Of a stretch of 64,000 nucleotides of DNA, positions 44,607-56,700 are shown in pieces. Positions within the stretch are counted from its first letter, which is position 1. The number at the start of each line of letters is the position of its first letter. Made by a program: the position numbers and the translations under genes. The notes beneath the pieces were generated by a model. That model worked only from the letters and a program-made list of their open reading frames with translations. It ran no database searches and was not told the origin of the DNA. The stretch is taken from positions 18,648,622 through 18,712,621 of the forward strand of contig NC_133123.1 in NCBI RefSeq assembly GCF_033568475.1, written 5' to 3'. The DNA is from Henckelia pumila (taxonomy: Eukaryota > Streptophyta > Magnoliopsida > Lamiales > Gesneriaceae).

Positions 44607-45380
44607 CACACCCCATAATCTTTCCAACCCATTCTATCGAAAATCCAAACCAAATTATCAGAGCATGCAAAAAGTCTCACTCCACTCGATTGTACGCCTG
44701 ATTTATACCCAGTTTTAATGCCACGTAACCAATTCCGAATCTCCTATTACTCATCCAATGTATTGTTTCATAGCCCACAATGATATTGCCTGCGATCATT
44801 CTGTCTGGTATAAAGGCACTCTGGATCGGAACTCATCGATCAATCTCGACATAACCGGACTTAGACGATTAGTTAGTGCCCGGGACACTATCTTGTAGCA
44901 TACGTTACAATGACTAATTGGTCTGAACTCCTTCATAAGCTAGCATCGGATTAGTGGTTTTTGGTATCAAAGTGACCATGGTGTCGTTCCATCGACCAAT
45001 AGGTGCCCTATCATTAAGAATATGGAGAACAGTGGCGGTAACATCCTCACCTACAATGTTGTAGAATTTTTGATAAAAAAAAAGTGGGCATTCCATCGAT
45101 ACCTGGTTCTTTATCTGTGTGCATATCAAATAGTGTTCTTCGGACTTCCAACTCTGTGAACGGTACAGAAAGAGATGAATTTATGTGCTCATCCACAACT
45201 GGTGTCAAAGAGTCAAGGACGGGTCTCATTTCTGCCCATGGATACCGGTGTCAAGTCGCTCAAAAATGATATTATCTGGTGCTCGCCTATTCACCTAAGT
45301 AAATAGATGAGGCTTGTCTATCCCTCCCATCTTTTCACTATCATGGCATATTCCATTAAATCCTCACCCACAAGCAGTGG
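44607..45380 (-). mobile_element. L1-type LINE, 5' part of the RT region
   Basis: Minus-strand continuation of the LINE at 30986-32758. Visible pieces: FTELEVRRTLFDMHTDKEPG (near 45165), FFYQKFYNIVGEDVT and RWNDTMVTLIPKT, the N-terminal part of a plant L1 reverse transcriptase. Then, in other frames, FRPISHCNVCYKIVSRALTN runs towards the Athila insertion. The upstream end near 45380 is not sharp; the endonuclease domain is absent. Confidence 0.85.
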
Positions 45381-45399
45381 CAAGTTAAGGTATTCAGGC

Positions 45400-46291
45400 A
45401 TACCTTTGAGACGTTGGAGCAGGTCCCATGAAATAAATATCCATAAATATTTTATTGTGCATCAATATATATACTTTAGAATATTTAAAATCAATAATTT
45501 TGAAAATAATGACAAATTTTATATTATATATCATTTTTCGATACATACAAAACTTAATCAATATTTTTTAGGATGTATTCAAATTTTATATCCGATTCCA
45601 TATTCATTATATTAATGAACGTTTTATCTCATATCAATATTCTTCAGGAAATTGATATTAATGCTATATCAATATTTTTCAGAAATATTGATAGATCGAT
45701 CTTAAATGTTTAAATTTTTTGTCTAATATTCTTCAGGAATATGGAATAAAGACATTTCTTATATCATAGATCTTATTAGATTTTCAATTTTCAAATCAAT
45801 ATTATTAGAAATATTGGTGGTAGATCTTGGATTTTTCTAAGTATCAATATCAAATCTTGTTGTGCTACTTCAAAAGCACCAACAAAAAATATTATAAGAT
45901 TTTGTTACACCAAAAGCATCAATTGATATAACATTAAAAATATTTTATAACGAGTTGCGCTCTTCAGGAGAATAACTCAAAAGGAAAGCATTTGTGCTGA
46001 TAACATATTACAAATTTAACGAAAAGTAAAAGATGAGAAGAGAATACAAAGAAATATGAGTTTCGAAAATGACTCGAAACTATCTCATCCATAACTGAGA
46101 ACCCTTATTTATAAGGTACAATTACAATGTATAAATATTTAGATAAATAGGATTGAGATATCTATTTTAACCGAAAAATTATCTTGATATTCATCTATAT
46201 TCAAAATTATATGATAACAAAAATAATTTATTTCCATATATTATTTAAATTTAGAAATGTTTAAAAATATAAATTGTGTTTTCGGCTCTCA
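45400..46291 (-). repeat. Copia-type LTR and leader fragment
   Basis: On the minus strand, TGAGAGCCGAAAACAC at 46291 starts an AT-rich segment with a TATA-like TATAAATAAGGG (about 46115). Near 45995 it reads TGTTATCAGCACAAATGC, a phrase typical of the primer-site region of some plant copia elements. Below this, 45430-45960 has many variants of TCTTCAGGAATAT and ATTTTTCAGAAATATTGATA. No gag frame is recognisable. The call rests on these landmarks only. Confidence 0.45.
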
Positions 46292-46333
46292 CAAAAAACG
46301 TCCCCTTGCACTTGTCGTTAATAGATAAGGTGC

Positions 46334-46343
46334 TTATATAATA
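46334..46343 (+). promoter_or_regulatory. TATA box of the C45-family gene
   Basis: TTATATAATA lies about 65 bases before the ATG at 46404, with a CA dinucleotide run (46361-46373) in the presumed 5' leader. Confidence 0.55.
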
Positions 46344-46403
46344 AACCTCTTCCCTCCACACACACACACACAAGCAAGAACATTGATACACAAAGCGCCT
46401 CAT

Positions 46404-48333
46404 ATGGAGATTATCACGAACGAACGAGCAAGCGAGCTAGAGATGTTTGAAGTTGGTTCATGCGAAAATGGTTACGAATTCGGATTCTTGATAGGCCAAA
46501 GATTCTCCAAAATAATACAAAGTAGGCTATCGAAAGACCTCATTCTGAAGAACCAGCTTCTCCCTTTTGCTAAATCCAAGCATTCACAGCCACTTCTCGA
46601 ATCCCTGTTCCAAAACAACCAGAAAAAGTACCCCAAATACTGGGATGAACTCAGAGGAACTGCTCGAGGGAGTGGCACGTCGTTTCTTGAAGTATATATA
46701 TGTCTACAATCCATATTTCAGTATGCTATGTTAGTGACTGAACATTCCGCCTGATGGAGCTTCTTCATGTTTTGTAGATTATGCTTCTTAATTTTAGGAA
46801 AGAGATACTTCCATTCATTTCGAACGCAGAGAAAGATCCGGTGGACGATAGTAACGACGATTGCTCTGATATTCTCGTCGTTGGTGATTCAATGGCTGTA
46901 GCAGCTCATAATGAGGATGCCAATGTTGCACTCGTTGGCCATACGTGAGTATACACAGACGAATGCCTCCAAGAATATCTTTTTAGCTTAGCAGAGTTAG
47001 TTTTTCGTCTTTCTTCTTTGGAATTATGTTTTTTTTTATATGTAAGATGGTTTTATAGGTATTTGATTAAGGGAGTTATGTCGAATGGAGAGAAGTTTAT
47101 AGCTTACACATACGCAGGAGAGCTCCCGAGCTGCGCATTTGGATTCAACACTTACGAGCTGGTACTAACGTGATTTCAAACCATTGCTCCTATAGTACCT
47201 TTTGCTTGCTCCCAGTAATTTCCAGATAACTTTTAGGTAGTGTTTGGAAATGTTTTGAAAAAATGATTATGAACTGTTCTTTACAAAGTTAAACACTACC
47301 TACGTTTTACAATGATCAGAACATAGCGTTTGACTCTTAAAATTTAAGTGATTTGAATTATACCATCTATGACTGCCTCATCAACTATGATTTTTGTATA
47401 ACAAAGTGTGTGATCCAGCGAATTGAATGAGCCGATACTACGGAGTTAGATGCCATCTTGCATACCTGATAACACAATTTCCGCAGGCGTTTACACTGAA
47501 TTCAGTTCCTCCTTCTGAACATGAGATTGAGGCTGGAGCTATAGGCAGGAACTTCATTTCCAGAGATTTGCTTGAAGCACAAAGCATTGATGATGCCTTA
47601 ACAGTGAGTCTTCTGTGTTTTATCCTATCTTTAGCCATACAACTTCATCAATCTTGGATCATAACACCAGTGTTTCCTTTTTCTCATAAAATCCAGAGGA
47701 TTTACTCGTCAGAGGCTTCTGTAGGACACAGTTACAATCTGATAGACCTTAAAACAAGGAGGATTATGAACGTAGAAACTGCGTCAAGAAACCGCGCTTC
47801 AGCCCATGAAATAGGGGCAGTGCCCTTTTTCCATGCTAATATGTACCTCCATCTTCAAGTTCACCAGGCAGGTATCACAGTCCATCCAAGATAAACCTGA
47901 ACACTTGAGCAAAATAACACAATCCCAGAAAATTTCTCCAAGAAAACAAGTTACAATACTTGATTTGTTGCTTATGAAGGCACAGGATGAGAATTCACTG
48001 AGCAGACAGAAAAGAGCTGCTTTGATGCCAAAGGGGTCAAAAAGTGATTTCCTGTCAATTCTTGGAGACCAGAATTATGCCAAGTATCCTATTTACATGA
48101 CAGGTGAGATGACAATAGAAGTAATTCAGAGAGTTTTTCAATGCGACACAAGCATTACTCAAGACCTTTCTTTTGTTTTTGCCTGCTTTCCAGGTCCACT
48201 TCTCCACACCTTGTGCACAGTTATGATAGATTTAGACGAAAAAACCATCTCAATCATAGAAGGAAACCCAAAGGAAAGAAAAACACCCTTCTTCTTCCCA
48301 ATGTCATGCGACAATAAAGGAGAACTTGGGTAA
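46404..48333 (+). CDS. Peptidase C45 / acyl-transferase-like protein, seven exons
   Basis: Exons 46404-46691, 46778-46944, 47059-47161, 47487-47603, 47697-47867, 47986-48103 and 48194-48333; all phases agree and no stop occurs. ATG 46404 was chosen because no earlier in-frame ATG exists. The product (about 367 residues) starts MEIITNERASELEMFEVGSC and matches the plant family related to acyl-CoA:6-aminopenicillanic acid acyl-transferase (C45). These are Ntn hydrolases that self-cleave before a Cys; here the likely Cys is in NDDCSDILVV at the start of the second part. Later landmarks: HNEDANVALVGHTYLIKG, YAGELPSCAFGFN, NFISRDLLEAQSIDDAL, SVGHSYNLID, PIYMTGPLLHTLCT. No signal peptide is seen. 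Natural substrates in plants are unknown. Intron 5 appears to use a GC donor (CAG|gcaggt). It is convergent with the next gene. Confidence 0.88.
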
Positions 48334-48854
48334 AGCTTCCTAACAAAGGGCACATATCCCATTGAAATTTTCCATACAACACCTAGTGCAATGGTCTGAG
48401 TATGCAATATGGGTCCAATTCTTGATTAAAGATTTTGTTCACTCTACTAAGGTGATGAACATAATATGAACCATTTAACATGATTCTTTTCAGAATTTTC
48501 CCATATACCACCATATAATGGAGAATGATAGAGGAAGAAGCAATCTGCACTCAAGTTAATGATAAAGGAAATAGTAAAAGCCTGATAATTCACTATACAA
48601 CGATATCAATGCTTAAAGAAAAAGAAGAGAAGTGAAAAATGAAAATTAGTACTTTGACTTTTTTCTTCTTAAAATATCAATGATGCTTTCAACAGTTTAG
48701 TAACACATGGATTCCACTATCTGTTCAGACAGCTATGTAATAATAGTACATTCTTAATATGTAACATCCAGAAGAGGAAATTACCTGGGCTAATATTCAC
48801 AGATCAAGATCGCGCAAGATGACAAGAAAGTTATGAAATACACAAAACACTACA

Positions 48855-51800
48855 TCATTTATTTATAGAAGGAAAAATTGAAGCTTTTAGGCGTGAGCGT
48901 GATCGTTGTCCCCTAGTTCTAGCTTCAAATAGCTTTGCCTTCAATGTATTTTCCTTCAAGTCCTTCGGCAAGTTTGAAGAAGACTCGTTGAGATTCACAT
49001 CATGGGATGGTAGTTTTTCAGTCCATTGGCGTACTGGACTTGGATGACTCCTCCAGACAGAAGAAACTACCCCATAATCTTGATCAGATTGTACATTTCC
49101 ACTTTCTGACAACAAATAGTGATTTCTGATCAAATTGTCAATCATATAATTTGTATTCAACCCAGCGATTCCTTCAGATTCATGCTTCCTCTCAGAACTA
49201 TTTACTTTTGCTGCTTCAACTGAGTTCCCAGTGACAGAATGTTCTGCATTTGCGACATGGTTTATCTTTTCACCCTGTGACATGGCTTGAGCCATCTGTT
49301 CTTCAAACTTCACTTGCAAACTGGATGGATTGAGACCAGTTTCCCTCTCAGAAGACCCAAGTGTTTTCTTCACCTGCTTTTGCTTCAGTTTTTCGTCATT
49401 GCCATTTTTTGGGTATTCAATTTCTTGGGATTTTAGGTTGGATTCACTGGTTTTTTCCAGCTCGAAACAGTTGGACTCACTACCTAAAGAGTCGTCGTCA
49501 TCATCATCCTCATCTCGGGGAGCACTAACAGGAAGATTTAGTGGGATTGATTCAAGTGAATTTCTTCGGAATGTGGGATCCCTCAATACTTTGTTGCCAT
49601 TGATCTTGTGATTACCATTGGGTTTTGTCTGGATTAAAGCTTCAATTTCAGTGCGCAACTTATCCACTGCCAACTTCTTCTCTCCCGAACCATGTTCCAG
49701 GTCCAGCTTCATCTGTACCCGTTCATCAAGCCACGACTCAGATATATGAAGAATCAAGTTGCGATCACCTCGCTCATCCCAAGATTTATCTGACTTTTGC
49801 CTTAAAACATGAATTTCTTTTTCATAATCTCTTATTCCCCATGCAAATTGGTCACAAAGATCTTCCAAGAGATTGCGCGACTTTCTTTCTTTCTCCAATT
49901 CTTTGGAGACACTGGCAAGAGTAGTTTTCACATCATAAAGCTCATGGGCTAACTTCCGGTGCAGACTCTCTGATCTCTTCCTCAACTTTCTCTCGTCCTC
50001 AAGTTCATCCCTCATGGACTGAACAGTGGCATTGATTCTATCTTGCTCCTTGTTCTTTCGAATGAGTTTGTCTTCAGCAATCTGCTTCACCAACTCATCT
50101 ATTTCGCGGCGATCAGTTTGCTGGGCTCGCATCAAATCTTTGATCCGTGAACGAGAATGATCCAACTCCTTTTTCAATGCTTTGATAAGAGAGACATTGG
50201 ATACATGCTGCTCTTCCAGGCTCCAGATACGATTTAAAACTTTAAGCAGTTCAGTCGATGTTTTTAAGCTATAACTCGTCTCACCTGTTCTTCCCATCAA
50301 TTCTGTGGAGCTGGTAGGGGTAACAGCAGGGTTGTAAGGTGCAAGCTGCAGAGGACAAACACTAAGTAAAGTCACTTTAAAGATTGAAACAATATGAAGT
50401 AATGAATCACTAAACCCTTTCAAAAATCCATTAGGACAAACAGGCACATAGTAGTACTATGATGCAAACAAATGAGAAACAAATAAAAAGATCATAAGAC
50501 AGGTGAAACCATCTCTGTTAAGCCAGTCTCTGCATGTTGAACTTTGAATTAGACAAAATACAAAACAGGCTAGGCAGAAAGGAATCAATAAATGATTCCA
50601 AGATTTACTATGCAGAGTAGTGGAATGCGAACTAAATTATGGTCTTATAAGACTCCAAGATCTCTTCCAGTTTCATGTATAAAATCGTGTCAAAACAAAG
50701 TAAATGTAAAGAAACTGAAAGTTTATATCGTACCTCCATTGAGCTACCATAACTTGCTGGCGACACAGGTTGTAGAGCATGATTACTCCTCTCGATTGAA
50801 CGATGATGTTGCATAAGTGTGGCAGCAACATGCTTTTTCAAACTACTGGAACTTCCAGGCTGACATTAATAACGAAAAGAAAACACCCGTAAAAGCAGAA
50901 CCCAGAGTAATGCAAAACATAAAAACATGACACCTTACGCAGCAAACTCTGCACCGTGATTCATATGTGATAACAGAGTACCTTGAAGTTTTTACAATCA
51001 TAGTCAAACATACATATAACTAAGATCTGATGCGGGGGGGGGGGGGGGGGGGGGTTTACTATACAGAATGTAATGTAATAAATCGAAGACTTGATACCAG
51101 AATAGTATTGGAGTAAGGCAAGTTGGCTCTTCCCAAATACGAATAATAATCAAGCTAGTAGTAAAAATTGGCCAAACCAATAAAGTATTTTAAAGCAAAG
51201 AAATAATTTTGTTACATGAAAATGGCCACAAATCCTAGTAAAACCCCATCATACACGAACAACAGATAATATATTTGTGTGCTTAAGCTCGTGTGGGGTT
51301 GAATACCATCCCCGAAAATGTTCAACCAACCACCAGTATAAATACAAACCTTGAACAAGTCAATAGCATACCACATGAAACAATTTTTAAGTACTAGTTG
51401 GGACCACACGAGCACTTAGAATGAAAGATTAAACTTTGATTAAAAAAAGAAGCAAACTACAATTGCAAAGCAAATGAAGGACTCAAAATCCAATCTCCAA
51501 ATGGCAAAATCCGAAAAGGAAAAAGAAAAACCAACCAATCACGCTAACAAAAATAAGCTCAGACGTATCGTTTATGAATATATAATTAAAAAAAATAAAC
51601 AAGAATCTTTCACACTTTGCTATTAGCCCTTCAAAAAGAAACACAAAACGTATCAATCCCTTACCATGTCTGGTAAACCAGGTGAAGGATCAGGCGGTTC
51701 AAGGCCACCCTTCTCCTTGTAAAGCTGCTGGTGGCGCTGGTGGTTGAGGCGGCGGAGCCTAGGGTGGTTCATCTTCTCCAACGGCAGCTTGTAATGATGA

Positions 51801-52084
51801 AGCTCCCAGAGGGTGGCAGCAAGTTTTCTCGCAGAAACACGAGGAACCTGTGAAGGGTTTTCTCCTACACAAGCGAGGCTTTTCCCTTGCACTTGCTCCT
51901 CCCCACCATCACCATGAGGAGCCGTTGCAGCCGCAGCTAATAATGATAGTTCTTTAGGTCTCCAAAAGGGTGCCACAGGGGTAGTGTGCCCGCCCCTTTT
52001 CCCCACTCTCAACAACTTTTCTCCCAAATTCTCTCGCTTTTTCGCTGGCCCTTCTCCACTTTTATCAAGCTCCCACCTTTTCAT
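48855..52084 (-). CDS. At5g41620-like coiled-coil protein, three exons
   Basis: Exons 52084-51665 (140 codons), 50859-50734 (42) and 50345-48855 (496 plus stop); all introns are GT-AG and in phase 0. The protein has 678 residues. The N-terminus is basic (MKRWELDKSGEG), with the family motif VSARKLAATLWEL and a Leu/His-rich stretch. Exon 2 gives SSSLKKHVAATLMQHHRSIE. Exon 3 starts LAPYNPAVTPTSSTELM, then has a long coiled coil with LLKVLNRIWSLEEQHVSN and CDQFAWGIRDYEKE, followed by an acidic run (DEDDDDDDSLGSE) and a basic C-terminus. This is the plant-specific family of At5g41620 and relatives, of unknown function. All expected conserved blocks are present, so the gene looks functional. Intron 1 contains a 21-base G run. 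Confidence 0.9.
51034..51054. repeat. Homopolymer of 21 G in intron 1
   Basis: An uninterrupted G run on the plus strand (C on the transcribed-sense strand of the minus gene). Runs of this length are rare in plant DNA; its exact length may be a sequencing or assembly estimate. Confidence 0.9.
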
Positions 52085-54989
52085 CGTCCCCCCCTTTTTC
52101 TCTCTCTTCTACTCTACAAAATTGTTTCTTTTCCCACTAACCTACCCCGCCCCATGTAAACTAGACTAAAACTCCAGCCACCTTCTGCTCTTTCACTGTA
52201 AAGAAACTAAACTAAACCAGCAGTGTGATTCTTGGTTTCCCGAAACTGTGAAAACATAAAAAGGAGCGTGAAAAGATTTATTACCCTTTACATGTGGAAT
52301 CTTTGTTCCCGTTCTTTTTGTGGGGTTTCACGATTCTGTACAGTAATTCTTCGAGGGGTCAGACTCCATTTCCATTGTTTTACCATACCAAGAAAAAGAA
52401 AAAAAAACAGTATATTTATTAGTTTCCAAAAAAAAAACAAAAAAGCAGTATTTATTGCAAAGAAAGCAATTAATTAATTGTGGGAAGAAGGGGGAATGAT
52501 TTTGTAGGGGGCCACATTTGTGCATCCCAGCACGGCATACGGTACGATACAGTTCCAGAGTAGGTGTGCCTCGTACACACCCTCATAAAGTAAATACAAT
52601 CATTAATGTTTTAATATTTCCATTTTATTTTATTTAGAATTTAATGGTTAATTATTTCATTCATTTCATATGTTCTTATCATGGAGTTCAATTTCTATGT
52701 TTAATATTATTTTTCCTATTTTTTAATTATGAACACATTTTTTTGATACTACTAAAATCTTCATTAAATAAAGTTAGATTGAAAATTTGTTTTATGAAAT
52801 TTACTTTTTCTAACATTTTTTTTAATATGTGTGAAAATTCACACATACATGAGTAAGTGATATGGATATAAAATATTTTGTTTGTTATAAAAGCACATGA
52901 TCTCTCTAAAATTTTTAATTTTAAAATGTGTCTACTCTTTTTTTAAGATATTTTAGTGATATTATATTAGGAAACGATATAACTTTTGTTATCTTATTAA
53001 AGAATGTGGACATTATAATAATTATATCTACAAAATTTATCCGAAAACAACTTGAGAAAACCATATACCTAAATGAGTTTACTATATCATGGTTAATTGT
53101 TTTTAACACTTTCAGCATTATACACATGTCCAACCACGAGCAAGAGTTTGTTTAGTTGGAGAAGTCAACAAACTATAAAAAATGTTTTTTCAAAATCTAG
53201 AATTTCAAGTTTTTTGCTCTCCTAATTCTATTTAAAACTAAAAATAAAAACTATTGTCAATAATAGTCTTAACGTCCAAACCTTTGTTGGTTACGTTCGT
53301 GTGAAATCTATCAAAGAAACATCAATTTATTGGATTTTAAGTCCCTTTTTTTTGCAATCAAAATTTCGAATTTAATTAGATAAGAATATAATTGCAAAAT
53401 TATTATTTTATTTTTTTTCATGAATATAGTTTAAACATTCTATATATATAAATCACTTGGGTAATATCTATATAAAAAGAATCTTCTTATTAGACAAAAC
53501 AGAATACTATTTTTTTTGGTCAAAATTGCTCTTATATGGTATATATATCACACTTTTTTTTTTTGAAATTTCAAATTTCAGTTGACTCTCGGTAATATTT
53601 ATAACTATGATATTACTCATATTTGAATATAAATCAAATTAATTAAAAATATTATACAAGAACGCAAGGCATACACCGACATACCAATTATATATAAATA
53701 ATATGTCTATTATCCAAAAGAGAACACCATTTTTTTTTTGTCAAAATTGCACTATTGTATAGATATTACTCTCTTGTTTTTTTCTTTCTTTTTTCTTTTT
53801 TTTTTTAATTTTGATATTTCAAATTGCATTTTAGTCCCCCGATATTTTTTTATAATTATAATATTACTCATATTTGAATATAAATCAAATTAACTAAAAA
53901 TTTATAAACACGGAACTTGTGCGCCGATATAGTAGTATTAATTATTTTATTTTATTTTATTTTTTAGATACTAGTATTAATAATCTTTGGGACAAGAATT
54001 TGGGGCACATGATCTAGGCGTCTAGGAGGTATTACAAGTCGTACGCCTAGTGGGAGTAGGGAATAATGTCGGCATAATATTAAGATAGAACAAAGTTATT
54101 TTTTTCCTTTCTTTTACATTATTTAATTACTAATTATCTCGTCTTTTTTTGTCTTATAAAAAACAAATTGCAGCCATTTTTTTTACAATTAAAAAAGAAA
54201 AACAAAAGTGTACTTTTTTTTTATTGCGCTGTAATTCTTAATTCAGATGTCCTTTTACCTTCAAACGAAGTACCACGTTATGACCTTTTGAATTACAAGG
54301 TTGGTGCCAATATATTATATTATGATTATTTTTTCACGAGACTGATGCTATATATTGAAAATATACATTTTTTTTCTACAAAAATTTAATTGACATCTCA
54401 TTCTTTAACTTTTTATAAAATTTTCATGTGTTTTTTTTGTCACAACGACTTGTTGCACACACATTTTTTTTTTTTTGCATCTACGTACCATTTTTTTTAA
54501 AACAATATTAGGTCGGTACAACAATTTCGTCATGCTATTGTAATACTTTTCAGATCTATTCAAATACATAATCCATACCATAATACACAATTTTTCTCAA
54601 CAAAATATTGTAATGTACGTGACTATGTGAGTGAAGTATTTCAGTACATTTGAAAATTAGTACAATGATACAAGGAAATTTTTATAACATAACTCTAATA
54701 TTGTCAAAAAATAGTTACTTGGGCGCAAAAACAACACGTATACATCAACCCGTGACAAGGAGTAAAATGTGCAACTTTTATGATAAGTCAAGCACAAGAA
54801 TGCCTATTAGATTTTCATTGTGCTGAAGTGTATATTTTCAATATTTTACTGAGAAATTTGGTTAAAAAAACTCGTTCTTTATCTACATACTTTTGAAATT
54901 ATTGTCTTTAATGTGTATTTTTTTTTTCAAAATTGAGTGATTAAAGATTTTTTAAAAAAACGTACTCCATTTTTAAGCAGAATAGAGTG
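52085..54989. other. AT-rich intergenic region
   Basis: The first 100 bases are pyrimidine-rich and are probably the 5' leader and promoter of the At5g41620-like gene. Beyond that, long T and A runs dominate. A pair of related segments, about 53465-53650 and 53690-53935, share GTCAAAATTGC, GATATTACTCATATTTGAAT and ATAAATCAAATTAA in the same order. No gene is seen. Confidence 0.7.
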
Positions 54990-55325
54990 AAGATGGGAAA
55001 GTTTGCTTTAAATCCCTAAATCTTTTGAATTGAGTCCCTGTTAGAAATAAGTTATGTTAGAACATCCTGATCCACACAAAAATGTTTTTGAACTCCCTAT
55101 GCCTACATATTTTTTTACGGGTGAAAATCAGTACAAAACATTGAAAATATGATATTAATATATGATATTTGAGTACTAACGAGTTTAGATATGGTACACA
55201 AGATAAAATTTTAGGTACAAAATTTGAGCAATATTATTTATATCAACACTTGCAACACATGTTTTGATACTCAATAATCATATATTAGTATCAGATCTAA
55301 TACAATTGATACTTCAATATTATAT
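54990..55325 (+). repeat. Left arm of a large inverted repeat
   Basis: It resembles the inverse of 61351-61670 over most of its length, with gaps. Shared landmarks: TTGCTTTAAATCCC / TTGTTTTAAATCCC, AAAAATGTTT(T/C)TG(A/C)ACTCCCTA, and CAAAATATTGAAAATA-like text. The two arms lie exactly outside the gypsy/CACTA block 55333-61350. Confidence 0.55.
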
Positions 55326-55332
55326 ATTATTA

Positions 55333-55572
55333 TTGTAACGCCCGAAAAATCCATAAATTCAGTCACGAGTATTAACGAGATTTTAAATGAAATTTAAGTA
55401 ATTTATTTTATTTATTTATGATATAAATATTTTGTTTAAATTTAATGATTTTGTTTTATTAGTCGTGATTTAAAAGATTGGGTTTAAAAGGTTTTTCATG
55501 CTATTTTGCGTGAGATTTTATGTTTTCAAATTTTAGATTTACTAAAATATATGTTTAAATATTGTGTTAAAT
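55333..55572 (+). repeat. Start of a gypsy-type LTR, interrupted
   Basis: TGTAACGCCCGAAAAATCC is a common start of plant Ty3/gypsy (Tekay-like) LTRs. About 240 bases follow before the direct repeat of the gag-only element begins at 55573. The remainder of this LTR was not found. Confidence 0.45.
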
Positions 55573-56486
55573 TGTGAGACCTCGTTTCTAAACAACTAAT
55601 ATCAGACAACAAGCGATAAGTAATTAAGATCCCGTTATATATTTGTTATTTTCTTTAAGGAGGCTCGCGCGCCCGCGCTGACATCAGCGCGCCCGCGCCT
55701 ACGCCCCGCAAAACCCCGCGCGCCCGCGCCAAAAGAAGCGCGCCCGCGCTCATACCTCGCAAAGAGGCCGCGCGCCCGCGCCGTCCCCTCGCCCAGAAAG
55801 GTTAAGGCACTGTAATAAACTCAATCAAAATCTAAACACTTGCATTAAGAGTATTTGACATTCCAATAACAATACAAGAAAGGTTTAGGAAAGAGCAACA
55901 TTCCATTCAATAGCACCTACATTGTTTCTTGCTTACAAAACATATACGAGAAGTTCGAATGACTAAACATGATCGCAAAACATAACTAGGTTGACATGCT
56001 GATTCGACTTCTAAACGAGTCTCACTTCTATCTCTTGCTCTGGACGCTAACCAGGTCTATGCTTACTTGATCCTGCCCTTCCTGTTGCCAAGTACACATA
56101 CAAAACAAAGCAACAGCCGGATAACCGGTGAGAATGATAATCCCAGTAAAAGCAACATATCAAGTAATGAATATACAACATGCTATCAAACCACATATTC
56201 AAGTCGAAGTTAATGATATGCATGTCTTTAAAACCAGGATATCGATTCTGATAAACACGAGAGTATTGCTCTGCTTTTGGGATCCCGAGGATGAGATCAC
56301 GTAACGACTCACCGACTCTCCCAATCGAGGTGGTGCCACGTATCCCACTCCTCTAGACTTTGAGCAACCATAATGAGTATGCTAGCACTAGGCGAAATAC
56401 AACAACCTAGGCCACTCAATCATAGTTCCCAAACGTCTAACAAAAAGGGCGGTTCTGCCCGCTGAAATCAAAGTAGGCTGAAGATG
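55573..56486 (-). repeat. 3' LTR of the gag-only element
   Basis: Nearly identical to 58066-58979. It contains the GCGCGCCCGCGC module array at 55664-55795. The plus-strand start reads TGTGAGACCTCGTTTC. Confidence 0.8.
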
Positions 56487-56700
56487 AATGCATAACAGAA
56501 ACATAAACATAAGCCACATAACAAAAACTCAATCAATCAACAAATACAAGTTCCACGTGCTAGAACAGCAAAAACATAAGCCACATAACAAAAACTCAAT
56601 CAATCAACAAAAACTCAATCAATCAACAAATACAAGTTCCACATAACAAAAACTCAATCAATCAACATAAACATAAGCCACATAACAAAAACTCAATCAG
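56487..56700. repeat. Tandem repeat ending the gag gene
   Basis: Three partial copies of CATAACAAAAACTCAATCAATC with AACAAATACAAGTTCCAC. The same sequence, inverted and single, is in the gypsy LTR-like DNA at 61010-61085. The last codons of the gag frame run into this repeat, so the original gag end may be lost. Confidence 0.8.

Noticed and set aside
49330..49924. Two plus-strand frames of 93 and 99 codons
   Set aside because: Both are antisense to the long third exon of the At5g41620-like gene.
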